From NCBI GenBank assembly GCA_019241535.1, contig JAFAWX010000131.1, positions 1 through 43,603 on the forward strand: DNA of 43,603 nt. Direction: 5' to 3'. The position numbers were made by a program, and so were the translations under genes. The notes under the pieces were generated by a model. It did no database searches, had not been told where the DNA came from, and saw only the letters and a program-made list of their open reading frames with translations. Below are positions 25,771-34,512 of this stretch, in pieces; within the stretch, counting starts at the first letter, position 1, and each line of letters starts with the position of its first letter. Origin of the DNA: Acidobacteriota bacterium (GTDB taxonomy: Bacteria; Acidobacteriota; Terriglobia; Terriglobales; Acidobacteriaceae).

Positions 25771-26854
25771 ATCGCCCGCTTGCAAAGATTGTGGCCAGCT
25801 CCTCAGGGGGAACGACTTCGAGCTGCGTATAAGTGCAATCGCTAGGTTTCTTGTCCAGACGCCAGCGGCGAAAATGCGCCATGTGGCGGAAGCGATTCCC
25901 CTGCATGTGCTCATAGGCGACTTCGACCACGAGCTCGGGCCTGAGGGGCTCCCACGAGAGATCCTTGCCCTGGCTCCAGCGGCTCTGGCCTCCCGGCATG
26001 CGCTGGCCCGCTCCCTCTACTGACAGGTGCTCCGCCCAATGCCTCCACGGATGGTGGGCAAGCGCGTCGCGGCGATAAGGCGCCACGAAGTCAACCAGCT
26101 CCCGGCGCTTCTCATTTGAAAAACTGGCGCACACCCCAACATGCTGCAAAGCACCGGAGTCGTCGAAAAGCCCCAGAAGGAGCGAGCCCAGGGCTGTGCG
26201 CTCGCCTTTTTTGTACCATCTGAATCCGGCCACAACACAGTCGCAATCGCGCTCGTGCTTGACTTTGAGCATCACGCGCTTGTTCGGCTCATACGTCCCC
26301 GAAGCCGGCTTGGCAATAACGCCATCAAGACCAGCGCCTTCAAAGCGGCGAAACCAGTCTGAAGCGATAGCCGATTCGCGGGTTGCCGGGGTCAGATGGA
26401 TAGGCGCCCGAGCCGAGGCGAAGAGAGCTTCCAACTCTCGACGGCGGTTTTCAAAGGGCTCATCCCGCAGGTCGCGTTCCTTGACCGAGAGAAGATCGAA
26501 GATCACCATCGAAGCCGGAGTCTGCCGGGACAAAAGCTTGACGCGCGAAGCCGCCGGGTGGAGGCGAAGCTGTAGCGCATCGAAATCAAGACCGCCATTT
26601 CTGGCGATGACGATTTCACCGTCAAGCACGCAGCGGCCGGGCAACTGAGCTCGCAAGCTTTCGACCAGCTCGGGAAAGTAGCGATTCAGCGGCTTTTCAT
26701 CCCGACTCTGGATCTCAATCTCGCTTTCATCGCGGAAGACCAGCGCGCGAAAGCCGTCCCACTTTGGTTCAAAAATCCAGTCGCCTTCAATAGGCAATGC
26801 ATCAACTCGCTTGGCCAGCATTGGCAAAACAGGCGGGTTCACCGGAAGATTCAT
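25769..26854 (-). CDS. ATP-dependent DNA ligase (LigC/LigD type)
   Basis: A 361-residue ligase that seals nicks using an enzyme-AMP intermediate. Motif I is EPKWDGFRAL with the adenylated Lys; motif III region VIFDLLSVKERDL; motif IV GLDGVIAKPASG; motif V RVMLKVKHERDCDCVVAGF. The C-terminal OB-fold part shows LRPELVVEVAYEHMQGNRFRH, the signature of LigD/LigC ligases. The length is typical for a stand-alone ligase domain. Together with the convergent LigD polymerase gene it makes a split version of the fused LigD enzyme. The start ATG (26852-26854) precedes LPVNPPVLPMLAKRV, typical of the family. Confidence 0.92.
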   Translation of the reverse strand: MNLPVNPPVLPMLAKRVDALPIEGDWIFEPKWDGFRALVFRDESEIEIQSRDEKPLNRYFPELVESLRAQLPGRCVLDGEIVIARNGGLDFDALQLRLHPAASRVKLLSRQTPASMVIFDLLSVKERDLRDEPFENRRRELEALFASARAPIHLTPATRESAIASDWFRRFEGAGLDGVIAKPASGTYEPNKRVMLKVKHERDCDCVVAGFRWYKKGERTALGSLLLGLFDDSGALQHVGVCASFSNEKRRELVDFVAPYRRDALAHHPWRHWAEHLSVEGAGQRMPGGQSRWSQGKDLSWEPLRPELVVEVAYEHMQGNRFRHMAHFRRWRLDKKPSDCTYTQLEVVPPEELATIFASGR

Positions 26855-27049
26855 CCCAGATCATGTTATACCGCGCTTCCCCGGCAAGCCGCATGGTTCA
26901 CCATTCGGCTCCTTGTTATGAACGAGATTACCCGTTCGGTGCGGCGGCCAAGCATCTGTTCCCAACCCTAGGCGCTAGGACGCAGTCTCCTGGCTTTAGT
27001 TGAAAACAGTCCGAGCCCTTAGAGCAAGCTCCCAGCTATTTGGCCTGGA

Positions 27050-27499
27050 CTACTCGATTTTAGAGCAGTGATTTGAGAGCGCCTTCCAAGTCGCTCCCTG
27101 TCTTTGAGCGGTCAAGCTGCAGATGATCGTGCGGGCACGATGTTGGCCCTCAATGGTTGCATCGTACGTTTCTTTGTAGCGCGCAAGGCCGATAGTTCCG
27201 ACAATTTCAGTCTGAAGGTCGCTCATATCGTTTTTTGTGAACTTATTGTTAGCAGGATCACCGGCGTCCTTGAGTAACTGCGCCTTAGGGATCCAGGTGC
27301 CAAAGCTCGTCCCCTCCACGTAGCCTTCCGACAGATGCGCTTGCATCCACTTGCCGTCGTTCGCAGTCTGCGCTTTGATGCTTTCGTTGACAAATTGCTC
27401 GAAAGATGCCTTGGAGCCGGTGGCGCCCTGCTTTTCAGCAGCGAAGACCGCAAGGCTGAGGCAGACTGCGTACACCGCTATCGCAAACGTCGTTTTCAT
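27050..27499 (-). CDS. Secreted NTF2-like (DUF4440-type) protein
   Basis: A 149-residue exported protein. Residues 1-20 are a signal peptide (FAIAVYAVCLSLAVFA). The mature part has the alpha+beta order of the DUF4440/SnoaL-like fold: a helix with FVNESIKAQTANDGKWMQAHLSEGY in two pieces, then GLARYKETYDATIEGQHRARTI and an aromatic C-terminal strand (TWKALSNHCSKIE). Function is unknown; members of this fold bind small ligands or act as enzymes. GGGGAGA before the ATG supports the start. A second protein of the same type is at 35740. Confidence 0.75.
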   Translation of the reverse strand: MKTTFAIAVYAVCLSLAVFAAEKQGATGSKASFEQFVNESIKAQTANDGKWMQAHLSEGYVEGTSFGTWIPKAQLLKDAGDPANNKFTKNDMSDLQTEIVGTIGLARYKETYDATIEGQHRARTIICSLTAQRQGATWKALSNHCSKIE

Positions 27500-27808
27500 T
27501 GTGCATTTCTCCCCGATGAATTTTGTGCAGCTCAGACCAGAGGCGCTTTGTCCCCAGGTACTACCTGCGCGTGCGCTGGCAGCCTGTCATAGCTCCGTCT
27601 CGAAGTCAAATGGCAGCGGGGACTGGGTGACTTCGCTGGATCTAAAAGCGAAACCGGTTTGGCTGAATACATGAAGCCCAATTTCTGCCACGCCTTGATG
27701 GCACGCGTATGTTTGGTTTCAATCTTGAGCTCGTTGCGCTCGGCCGAGTCTGTGGCGACATGGCCGCAACGATAGACTTGTGCCAGCAGCGAGGGCTAGG
27801 ATGAATCG
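27500..27808. promoter_or_regulatory. Divergent intergenic region
   Basis: This gap of 309 bases lies between the minus-strand NTF2-like gene and the plus-strand fusion gene. TAGGAT at 27797-27802 is the likely ribosome binding site of the fusion gene. No repeat, hairpin or small reading frame stands out. Confidence 0.3.
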
Positions 27809-30800
27809 ATGCGGGTAGGTGAGGAGATCGTTCGGCAGCCGGTCAGTACATGTGAAGCGGAGAGCATTGCTGCGCAGGTATATGGATTGAGTGCGGTAGC
27901 CCGAGAACTTTCAGGTGAATATGACGAGAACTTCCATCTAAGGTCGTCCACCGATGGGGAGTTTGTTTTAAAGCTGATGCATCCCAGCCGGACGATTGAA
28001 TTGGTGGACCTGCAGTGTGCTGCCTTCGAATGGATCGAAACTACCAACTCCAGCCTGCATCTGCCTCGGGTAGTGAAGACGAAGAATGGCGAGCCGTACA
28101 CGAGCATTTCCTCCACAGATGGCGATCGGCGCCTGGTTTGGCTGCTTCGATTTATTCCCGGCAAAATACTGGCTGAGACAAGACCTCATTCTCCGGAGCT
28201 TCTTCGCGCGGTCGGAGCTTTTCTGGGCGAGCTGGATTCCTCATTAACAGGGTTCCATCACCCGGCCGCGCAGCGGTCTTTCAAGTGGGACCTGGCCCAA
28301 GCCGGCTGGGTTCGTCAATATCTTGAATATGTCCCTGGCGGGCATCGCCGTGACCTTGTCGAACGGTTTCTGGCGGATTACGACACTGAAATCCTGCCGG
28401 TGCTTTCGCGTTTGCGCAAGGCTGTGATCTACGGCGATGGCAACGATTACAACATCGTCGTGCGCCAGATCTGGCCGGTGCCGGAGGTGGGAGCTGTCGA
28501 TTTTGGCGACATGCACGAAGGCGTAATTGTTTCCGAACCGGCCATTGGGGCGGCATATGCCATGCTGCGCAAGGAGGATGCACTCACAGCGGCAACCGAG
28601 ATTGTGCGCGGTTTCCACCGCACATGTCGGTTGCAAGAAGAGGAGATCGCACTGCTGTTTCCGTTGATTGCGACTCGGCTGGTCATCAGTGTAGTGAACT
28701 CAGCCTATCGCAAGACGGTGAACGGCAACGACCCGTACATCACCGTCAGTGAGGTTCCGGCTTGGGACGCACTCGAGAAGTTGGCGGCGATTTCTCCAAA
28801 ACTCGCGCAATACCGATTTCGGGATGCTTGTGGCCTTGAGCCGGTATCAAAAAGTAGAAGCATCCGTGATTGGCTCAGGGATAGATCGGCCACAGCCGCT
28901 TCCCTATTTGAGGCGGACCTCCGTGCTGCGCCAAGCCGCGCATTCGACTTGAGCGTTGGAAGTAGTTTTCTGGGAGCAGATCCGAACTCCTGCGAGGTCC
29001 GCACGCTCGCCGGAAAGATATTCAGGCAAATGGAACATTCAGGTCTCGCCTTTGGCATTGGCGCATACGACGAGGCGCGGGTCATCTACAATGCTCCGCA
29101 ATTTGGTAATGACTCAGACCCCGTCGGCGAGCGTCGAACGATTCACCTAGGCATTGACCTGTTTGTTCCCTCGGGCACCGCGCTGCATGCACCAATTGAC
29201 GGCGTAGTTCACCTGTTGTCCAGGAACAGTATGCCGCTCGATTACGGGCCGTTAGTTGTGCTGAAGCACTGTACCGATACGGGCGATGAATTCTTCACCT
29301 TATATGGTCACCTTACGGCAGAAACATTACAGCGGCTTCAGGTTGGCCAGTCGATAAGACAAGGCGCTGGGTTCGCGCATGTCGGCGACATCGATGAAAA
29401 CGGCGGCTGGCCTCCCCATGTTCATTTTCAGATTATTGTCGACCTTCTGGATTTGGCGGCTGATTTTCCAGGTGTTGCCGTTCCTTCACAAAGAGACCTC
29501 TGGAAGAGTCTGTCTCCGGATCCCAATTTGCTGCTTGGAATACCCGAAGACCGCTTCCCGGACAAGGGACTCTCGCGTGATGAAGCATTGCAATTACGAA
29601 AAGCATTGATCGGATCGAGTGAGAGGCTGTCTTATCGCACTCCGCTCAAAATCGTGCGCGGCTGGATGCAATATTTGTACGACGAAAACGGACGAGCGTA
29701 TCTCGACGCTTACAACAACGTACCTCTCGTGGGTCACAGCCACCCGGCCGTCATCCGCGCCGTTCAGGAGCAGATCGCATTACTGAATACCAATACGCGC
29801 TATCTTCACGACAACATCCTGCGTTATGCAAAACGCCTGACCCAGCTTTTGCCCGAGCCTTTGCGGGTGTGCTACTTCGTCAATTCCGGTAGCGAGGCTA
29901 ACGAACTTGCCTTGCGACTGGCACGTACGCACACCGGCCACAATGATGTCATTGTTCTCGAGCATGCTTACCATGGGCATACCACGACGTTAACCGAATG
30001 CAGTCCGTACAAATTTAACGGTCCTGGGGGTAAGGGAAGGCCGGACTGGGTCAGAGTGGCCCCCATGCCGGATGACTACCGCGGACCTTATCGTCGCGAC
30101 GACCCGGATGCGGGCAAGAAATTCGCGCGCCATGTGGGCGAACTTCTTTTCGAGCGACATGGGCGCGGCGTCGCCGCGTATATTGCCGAGAGTCTACCCA
30201 GCGTCGGGGGACAAATTGTATTTCCTATCGGGTATCTCGACGAAGTCTATCGCCAGGTCCATGCCGCCGGAGCTATTTGCATTGCCGATGAGGTGCAAGT
30301 AGGGTTTGCACGCCTGGGCTCTCATTTTTGGGGTTTTGAAACACAGGAGGTAGTGCCCGACATCGTCGTCTTAGGCAAGCCGATCGGGAACGGCTTCCCG
30401 GTGGCGGCGGTGGTCACAACGAAAGCTATCGCCAGCTCGTTCGACAATGGCATGGAATTCTTCAGCACCTTTGGAGGCAATCCGGTTGCTTGCGCTGCAG
30501 GACTGGCTGTCCTTGATGTGCTTGAGAAGGAGAATTTGCAGAGCAGAGCGTTAGATCAGGGACGATATCTGCGCGAGCGGCTTCAGGCGCTCGAGAGCAA
30601 GTACCCGGTCATTGGCGACGTGCGGGGCATGGGCCTGTTCCTTGGCATTGATTTGGTCCTTAACCGTGTATCCCGTGAACCAGCTCCACTACAGGCTGAT
30701 TACATTGCAAACCGGTTGCGCGAAAAGGGCATCCTTGCCGGCACCGACGGACCGGAGCACAATGTTCTAAAGCTCCGACCCCCGCTAATTTTTTCCCGCC

Positions 30801-30865
30801 AGGACTGCGATCTCTTGCTTCATGTGCTCGATGACATTCTCGAAGAAGATCCGGCACAGGCATAG
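27809..30865 (+). CDS. Kinase - M23 peptidase - class III aminotransferase fusion
   Basis: A 1018-residue three-part protein. Residues 1-330 are an aminoglycoside phosphotransferase/hydroxylysine kinase-like fold (GDGNDYNIVV catalytic loop, VDFGDM metal motif). Residues 430-560 are an M23/LytM-type peptidase with all zinc ligands present: His446 and Asp450 in HLGID, His537 and His539 in HVH. Residues 600-1015 are a PLP-dependent class III aminotransferase with YFVNSGSEANELALRLAR, ADEVQVGFARLG and Lys857 in GKPIGNGFP. The last part is closest to ethanolamine-phosphate and 5-phosphohydroxylysine phospho-lyases. Known bacterial fusions of this kinase with this lyase suggest phosphorylation of an amino alcohol followed by elimination. 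No signal peptide is seen, so the peptidase part is odd for a cytoplasmic protein. Confidence 0.88.
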   Translation: MRVGEEIVRQPVSTCEAESIAAQVYGLSAVARELSGEYDENFHLRSSTDGEFVLKLMHPSRTIELVDLQCAAFEWIETTNSSLHLPRVVKTKNGEPYTSISSTDGDRRLVWLLRFIPGKILAETRPHSPELLRAVGAFLGELDSSLTGFHHPAAQRSFKWDLAQAGWVRQYLEYVPGGHRRDLVERFLADYDTEILPVLSRLRKAVIYGDGNDYNIVVRQIWPVPEVGAVDFGDMHEGVIVSEPAIGAAYAMLRKEDALTAATEIVRGFHRTCRLQEEEIALLFPLIATRLVISVVNSAYRKTVNGNDPYITVSEVPAWDALEKLAAISPKLAQYRFRDACGLEPVSKSRSIRDWLRDRSATAASLFEADLRAAPSRAFDLSVGSSFLGADPNSCEVRTLAGKIFRQMEHSGLAFGIGAYDEARVIYNAPQFGNDSDPVGERRTIHLGIDLFVPSGTALHAPIDGVVHLLSRNSMPLDYGPLVVLKHCTDTGDEFFTLYGHLTAETLQRLQVGQSIRQGAGFAHVGDIDENGGWPPHVHFQIIVDLLDLAADFPGVAVPSQRDLWKSLSPDPNLLLGIPEDRFPDKGLSRDEALQLRKALIGSSERLSYRTPLKIVRGWMQYLYDENGRAYLDAYNNVPLVGHSHPAVIRAVQEQIALLNTNTRYLHDNILRYAKRLTQLLPEPLRVCYFVNSGSEANELALRLARTHTGHNDVIVLEHAYHGHTTTLTECSPYKFNGPGGKGRPDWVRVAPMPDDYRGPYRRDDPDAGKKFARHVGELLFERHGRGVAAYIAESLPSVGGQIVFPIGYLDEVYRQVHAAGAICIADEVQVGFARLGSHFWGFETQEVVPDIVVLGKPIGNGFPVAAVVTTKAIASSFDNGMEFFSTFGGNPVACAAGLAVLDVLEKENLQSRALDQGRYLRERLQALESKYPVIGDVRGMGLFLGIDLVLNRVSREPAPLQADYIANRLREKGILAGTDGPEHNVLKLRPPLIFSRQDCDLLLHVLDDILEEDPAQA

Positions 30866-30899
30866 GCGAGGATGGAACTCTCGGCAACATTTGTCAGTA

Positions 30900-30915
30900 G
30901 CCGAGTTCGCTCGGC
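30900..30915 (+). terminator. UUCG-loop hairpin after the fusion gene
   Basis: GCCGAG and CTCGGC enclose TTCG 35 bases past the stop codon. The stem is perfect but no T-tract follows, so termination is possible and not certain. Confidence 0.4.
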
Positions 30916-31065
30916 CTCGCGGGTCTCCCTGATCGATTTCACAACGGATTCCGATGTGTATCTTTACTTGTAAATGTTGCTCTTGACAGTATTCCAGCAA
31001 AGTTCGACGACAGGGCCCTCGGCGCGCGAGTGGCAAAGCGTAAAAGGAATGTGAGGAGCTCGGAC

Positions 31066-31872
31066 GTGCAGCAAAAAGTAGATCTGTATGACAGTGCTTA
31101 CGACAATTACGACTCGAATGTGTATCAACAGGTGCGAACTGAGACCTACGGCCAGGACTTTGGGCAAACCAGTTGGGTGACGATCCGGGAATCGGAGGAG
31201 ATTCCCCAATTGCTTGCATTGAACGCCGATTCATCTGTTTTGGAGGTGGGTTGTGGTTCGGGAGGATATGCGCTGCACCTGGCGGAAAAATTTGGATGCC
31301 GAGTATTGGGGTTGGACATTAACAAGGCCGGGGTTCGGAATGCAAATCGACTAGCCATGGCACGAAATCTGGCTGCGTTGGTGCGTTTTGAACAGCGGGA
31401 TGTTTCAACGAGTTTACCGTTTGCGGACGCTACTTTTGAGGCGGTGTTTTCAAACGATGTTTTATGCCACGTTCAAAGGCGCGTTGAGGTGTTGCGTGAG
31501 ATATTCCGCGTGACCAAGGCGCGAGGGCGGTTCTTATTCAGCGACGCTCTTGTAATCAGCGGGCTGGTCACTCATGAGGAGATTGCCACGCGCAGCTCAA
31601 TCGGATTTTATGTTTACAGCTCCCCCGGAGAAAATGAACGATTGATCGAGGAAGCCGGATTTCGGTTGATGCAGATGATCGACACAACCGAAAGCACAGC
31701 CTTGATCGCAAAGCGGTGGCATGATTCCCGCGAGAAGAGGGAAAAAGAACTGATCGCAACGGAGGGGCATGCTAACTTTCAGGGATTGCAACGATTTCTC
31801 GCTTCCGTCAATACTTTGACCACGGAGAGGCGCCTGCGCCGCTATTTATACGTTACTGCTAAAGAAGAGTGA
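31066..31872 (+). CDS. SAM-dependent class I methyltransferase
   Basis: A protein of about 268 residues. GTG 31066 is preferred because GAGGAG (31053-31058) lies seven bases upstream; the frame is open from a GTG at 31030. The SAM-binding motif is VLEVGCGSGGYALHLAE, with LGLDINKAGVRNA (acidic ribose contact), RFEQRDVSTSLPFADATF and AVFSNDVLCHV following. The tail resembles the sarcosine/dimethylglycine and phosphoethanolamine N-methyltransferase group (DALVISGLVTHEEI). It lies 200 bases after the kinase-aminotransferase fusion on the same strand, so the two may act on the same amino-alcohol compound; this is inference. The methyl acceptor cannot be read from sequence. Confidence 0.85.
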   Translation: MQQKVDLYDSAYDNYDSNVYQQVRTETYGQDFGQTSWVTIRESEEIPQLLALNADSSVLEVGCGSGGYALHLAEKFGCRVLGLDINKAGVRNANRLAMARNLAALVRFEQRDVSTSLPFADATFEAVFSNDVLCHVQRRVEVLREIFRVTKARGRFLFSDALVISGLVTHEEIATRSSIGFYVYSSPGENERLIEEAGFRLMQMIDTTESTALIAKRWHDSREKREKELIATEGHANFQGLQRFLASVNTLTTERRLRRYLYVTAKEE

Positions 31873-32236
31873 GCCATTCTCTATAGCAAGCAGCGTATAC
31901 CTCCTGCATCCAATGGCTGCGCCCAGGTTCAAGGACTCGCGAAAGCGGTGCCTCGCGCGCGTGTGAATGCAGGCCAGGGCAAAAGGTTCCGTTTAGAGTG
32001 CAGCGCTTCGCCGTGGAGGTCAACGCTTGTCGACGGCCAACAATTTGTCGACACGCGAGCCGGCGCCAAGTAATGCCGGCTACCGGTAAATGGCTCGTGC
32101 AAGCTGTCCCATTGGTTTGAGGAGACCAGCGTTCGGAGATTGCGTACTCCGCTGGGAGGATTCGGCCCGTTATAGACAGGTAGAGGTCGGGTGGTCAAGG
32201 GTAAAAGGTGCTCTACCCGCCGCGTTCGCAATTAAT
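31873..32236. other. Intergenic region between convergent genes
   Basis: A gap of 364 bases with no convincing gene. It contains two copies of TTGTCGAC about 24 bases apart (near 32027 and 32051), an inverted GCCGGC pair around 32062-32083, and GGTAGAG (32179-32185) / CTCTACC (32211-32217) that could form a stem just past the end of the minus-strand hydrolase gene. None is clear enough to name. Confidence 0.3.
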
Positions 32237-33169
32237 TTAGTGTGAAGCCGGTGTGCGCATCAGAAAGGAAATGTCATGTACCGTATAGAGCACCTTTCCG
32301 GGTGAGGCGGGGGTCGGCTGGATTTTCCCGGCACGCACCGCATCGAATGCGGCCACTAGTCGTTCAAGTAGCGCGGGGGATGCGACGGGAATATTGTGGG
32401 CGCCCATGACCACCCTAACCTGATGCCGCAGCGCGGCCAAGCGGCGAATAGAAGCCGCATAGGCATCGAGATCAGTTTCGTCCCTGAAGAGCCAGATAGG
32501 CGCCGGGTAGTACGTGTCACCGGTAAAAATCAAACCGTTCGCGCGATCGAGCAAAGAGATGGCGTCAGGGGTGTGGCCCGGGGTTGCGACAACTTCCACA
32601 GTGCGACCTCCCAGATCAAAACGGTCGCCATCATGAGTGTAAGCCGTGATCTTCCAGGGCCGGGTTGCGTAGGCTTTCGAATCAAATCCCTTAGGCAGCG
32701 CGCCACAAACTTGGTCGGGCGTGATTTCCGCCTGCGCATCCACCCGAGAACCTCGCGCATTTTGCCGGGTAAAGTCTGTATCCATTCCATAGATGGTCGA
32801 GAATTCCCAATTGTCACCAACGTGATCGTTGTGCGTGTGCGAGTTCAATACGATTATTGGCAGCGTGGTTAACTCAGTGATAACTTTCTTGAGGTCACTG
32901 ATTCCCATTCCGGTGTCGAAGAGCAGAACCCTCTTCTCGCCAACAATCAGGTAGCTGATGGTCTCCTCGGCCTGATGCGGTTCGTAGATGGCGAAAACGC
33001 CCTGGGCCGGCTTATAAACCTCGAACCATGGGTCGCTGATCGAAACGCGCTCTAAATACTTATATTGCGGGCGAGGTAACGCGCGGCACCAGTCCGGGAT
33101 TGCGGCCTGACAGAACAAAGCGGGCGCCTGGCATATAGAAAGCGTGAGAATTAGAGCATTTCTATACAG
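32237..33169 (-). CDS. Secreted metallo-beta-lactamase-fold hydrolase
   Basis: A hydrolase of the metallo-beta-lactamase superfamily with NSHTHNDHVGDNWEF (zinc ligands His-His-Asp-His), ATPGHTPDAISLLD (third His) and IFTGDTYYPAPIWLF (bridging Asp). The last His appears in GAHNIPV. No ATG precedes the conserved part. A CTG at 33167-33169 lies six bases after GGAGG and gives a good signal peptide (NALILTLSICQAPALFCQA) that is lost if the TTG at 33116-33118 is used, so I chose CTG. With it the protein is 310 residues. The substrate is unknown; the family includes lactamases, glyoxalases and lactonases. It is divergent from the repeat protein at 33434. Confidence 0.83.
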   Translation of the reverse strand: MYRNALILTLSICQAPALFCQAAIPDWCRALPRPQYKYLERVSISDPWFEVYKPAQGVFAIYEPHQAEETISYLIVGEKRVLLFDTGMGISDLKKVITELTTLPIIVLNSHTHNDHVGDNWEFSTIYGMDTDFTRQNARGSRVDAQAEITPDQVCGALPKGFDSKAYATRPWKITAYTHDGDRFDLGGRTVEVVATPGHTPDAISLLDRANGLIFTGDTYYPAPIWLFRDETDLDAYAASIRRLAALRHQVRVVMGAHNIPVASPALLERLVAAFDAVRAGKIQPTPASPGKVLYTVHDISFLMRTPASH

Positions 33170-33433
33170 GGATAACCTCCAGCCTAAACACGCGCCGCCT
33201 GGAAGGAAAGCAATCGCGATAGCACCTGAGCATGGAGGTAGCTCACAACTGTAGCGCCCCGCAGTTGCATTAACGCTTCCCCAAGGAAAGAGAAAGTATA
33301 GACGAGACTTGCCTGTCGAGTTGTTCTAGTGGCAGTACAAGGGCGAGCCACCGGTCATTTGAGCACAGGCGTTAGGTTGAAACCCGACAGCGCTCGACTG
33401 AAAGGCCTTAAAAAGGGGTTAGAATCGCATGTA

Positions 33434-34123
33434 ATGGAACTCAAACACTTGATCTCTCAATTCACCTACCGCATTGAGCCCAAACCGGGCGGGGGGTTCG
33501 TGGCTCACCCTGCCGACCCTGCGGTCGCTCCGATCGAGGCGCCCACACGCCCGGAATTGCAGAAAAAGATCGGGGAAAACATTCTCGCCCGTGTGAACGG
33601 GCAGTTCCCGGGTCTGAAGCTGCCGGTCGCAAACGAGAACTTCCAATTTGCCTTTCACATCGAGCGGAAGCCCGAAGGCGGCTTCGTCATTCATTCTTCC
33701 AATCCTAAGGCTGAGCCCATTGAAGTACTGACCCACAATGACATGGAAAGTCACTTTGCCGAAAAGATTGTCGGCTTCCTGGGCCACCACCTAACGCCCG
33801 AATTGTCGCAGGCCTTAGCCGCGCGGGGCAACACAGGGGACATTAAGGTTGTAGTGAACCGGAACACGGGTGTCACGGTCAACGCAGGATCACGCACCTT
33901 CAATCTGGGGCTCGCCCGAAACCTCACCGGCCCGGCTGACATGTCCCAAACAAGAATGATAACCGGAGCTGCCAATGCCACACTCGAGGACAGCAGTTCC
34001 GGCGGCGTAATCAGCAACACTCCAATCTCCCCCGAAGCCAGTAGTAGCGACAAGGTATTCCGCTTTCTGCTTCTGGTGCTCCTTGCCGCAGCCGTCGCGT
34101 ATTTTTTCTTACACTACCGCTGA
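33434..34123 (+). CDS. Tail-anchored protein with an internal repeat, unknown function
   Basis: A 229-residue protein from the ATG at 33434 (the frame opens at 33329, but the first 35 residues look non-coding). I do not recognise a family. Two related units are visible: about residues 9-51 and 70-117 share the pattern I-E-x-K-P-x-G-G-F-V-x-H-x-x-(D/N)-P-x-x-x-P-I-E, as in YRIEPKPGGGFVAHP and FHIERKPEGGFVIHS. Each is followed by a helix ending in GENILA or AEKIVG. The C-terminus is one hydrophobic helix (FRFLLLVLLAAAVAYFFLHY), so the bulk would face the cytoplasm in a tail-anchored protein. A small pilin-like gene follows after 236 bases. Confidence 0.7.
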   Translation: MELKHLISQFTYRIEPKPGGGFVAHPADPAVAPIEAPTRPELQKKIGENILARVNGQFPGLKLPVANENFQFAFHIERKPEGGFVIHSSNPKAEPIEVLTHNDMESHFAEKIVGFLGHHLTPELSQALAARGNTGDIKVVVNRNTGVTVNAGSRTFNLGLARNLTGPADMSQTRMITGAANATLEDSSSGGVISNTPISPEASSSDKVFRFLLLVLLAAAVAYFFLHYR

Positions 34124-34347
34124 CCAATTCTCGTCAGCACTTCACGCGTGTCACAAGGCTGTGGATGGAGACCTGCAGAACGGGCGTGGATCCAGGCGAA
34201 AGCAGGCGAGGCACGCGACTGCCCCAATCAATCTTCTAGCGACGCAAATCACTACTATGGTAGTTTGGCGGTCAGTAACGTTCTGAGTTTTGGAGCGCGC
34301 CGAGTGCGATGACACACCGCGGTAGGGCCTCATTTACTCACGGTCCA

Positions 34348-34353
34348 TAGGAG
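34348..34353 (+). promoter_or_regulatory. Ribosome binding site of the small pilin-like gene
   Basis: TAGGAG lies six bases before the ATG at 34360. It is among the best-matched Shine-Dalgarno sequences in this part of the window and supports the 50-codon gene. Confidence 0.6.
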
Positions 34354-34359
34354 CGTCCG

Positions 34360-34512
34360 ATGGAGAGATGTTTTGCTCGCAGATACTTACCGATATTTTG
34401 CCACTCGGAAGACGAAGCCGGTCAGGCAATGGTTGAATACCTGCTCATTGTCAGCTTGGTAGTTGTTACCGTCGTGGTCCTGTTTGCCGGGCTGGTGCAC
34501 CTCTTCTCCTGA
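34360..34512 (+). CDS. Flp/TadE-like pilin-type small membrane protein
   Basis: A 50-residue reading frame missed by length filters. It has a basic, polar N-terminus of 21 residues, then GQAMVEYLLIVSLVVVTVVV, a hydrophobic helix with Glu at +5 after the Gly-Gln junction. This is the pattern of Flp-type and TadE-like pilins cleaved by a prepilin peptidase after Gly. A strong ribosome binding site and the close fit argue that it is real. No other tad or pil genes are in the window, so assembly would depend on genes elsewhere. The mature peptide would be about 28 residues, short even for Flp pilins, so a cleaved signal or a small regulatory membrane peptide are alternatives. Confidence 0.6.
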   Translation: MERCFARRYLPIFCHSEDEAGQAMVEYLLIVSLVVVTVVVLFAGLVHLFS

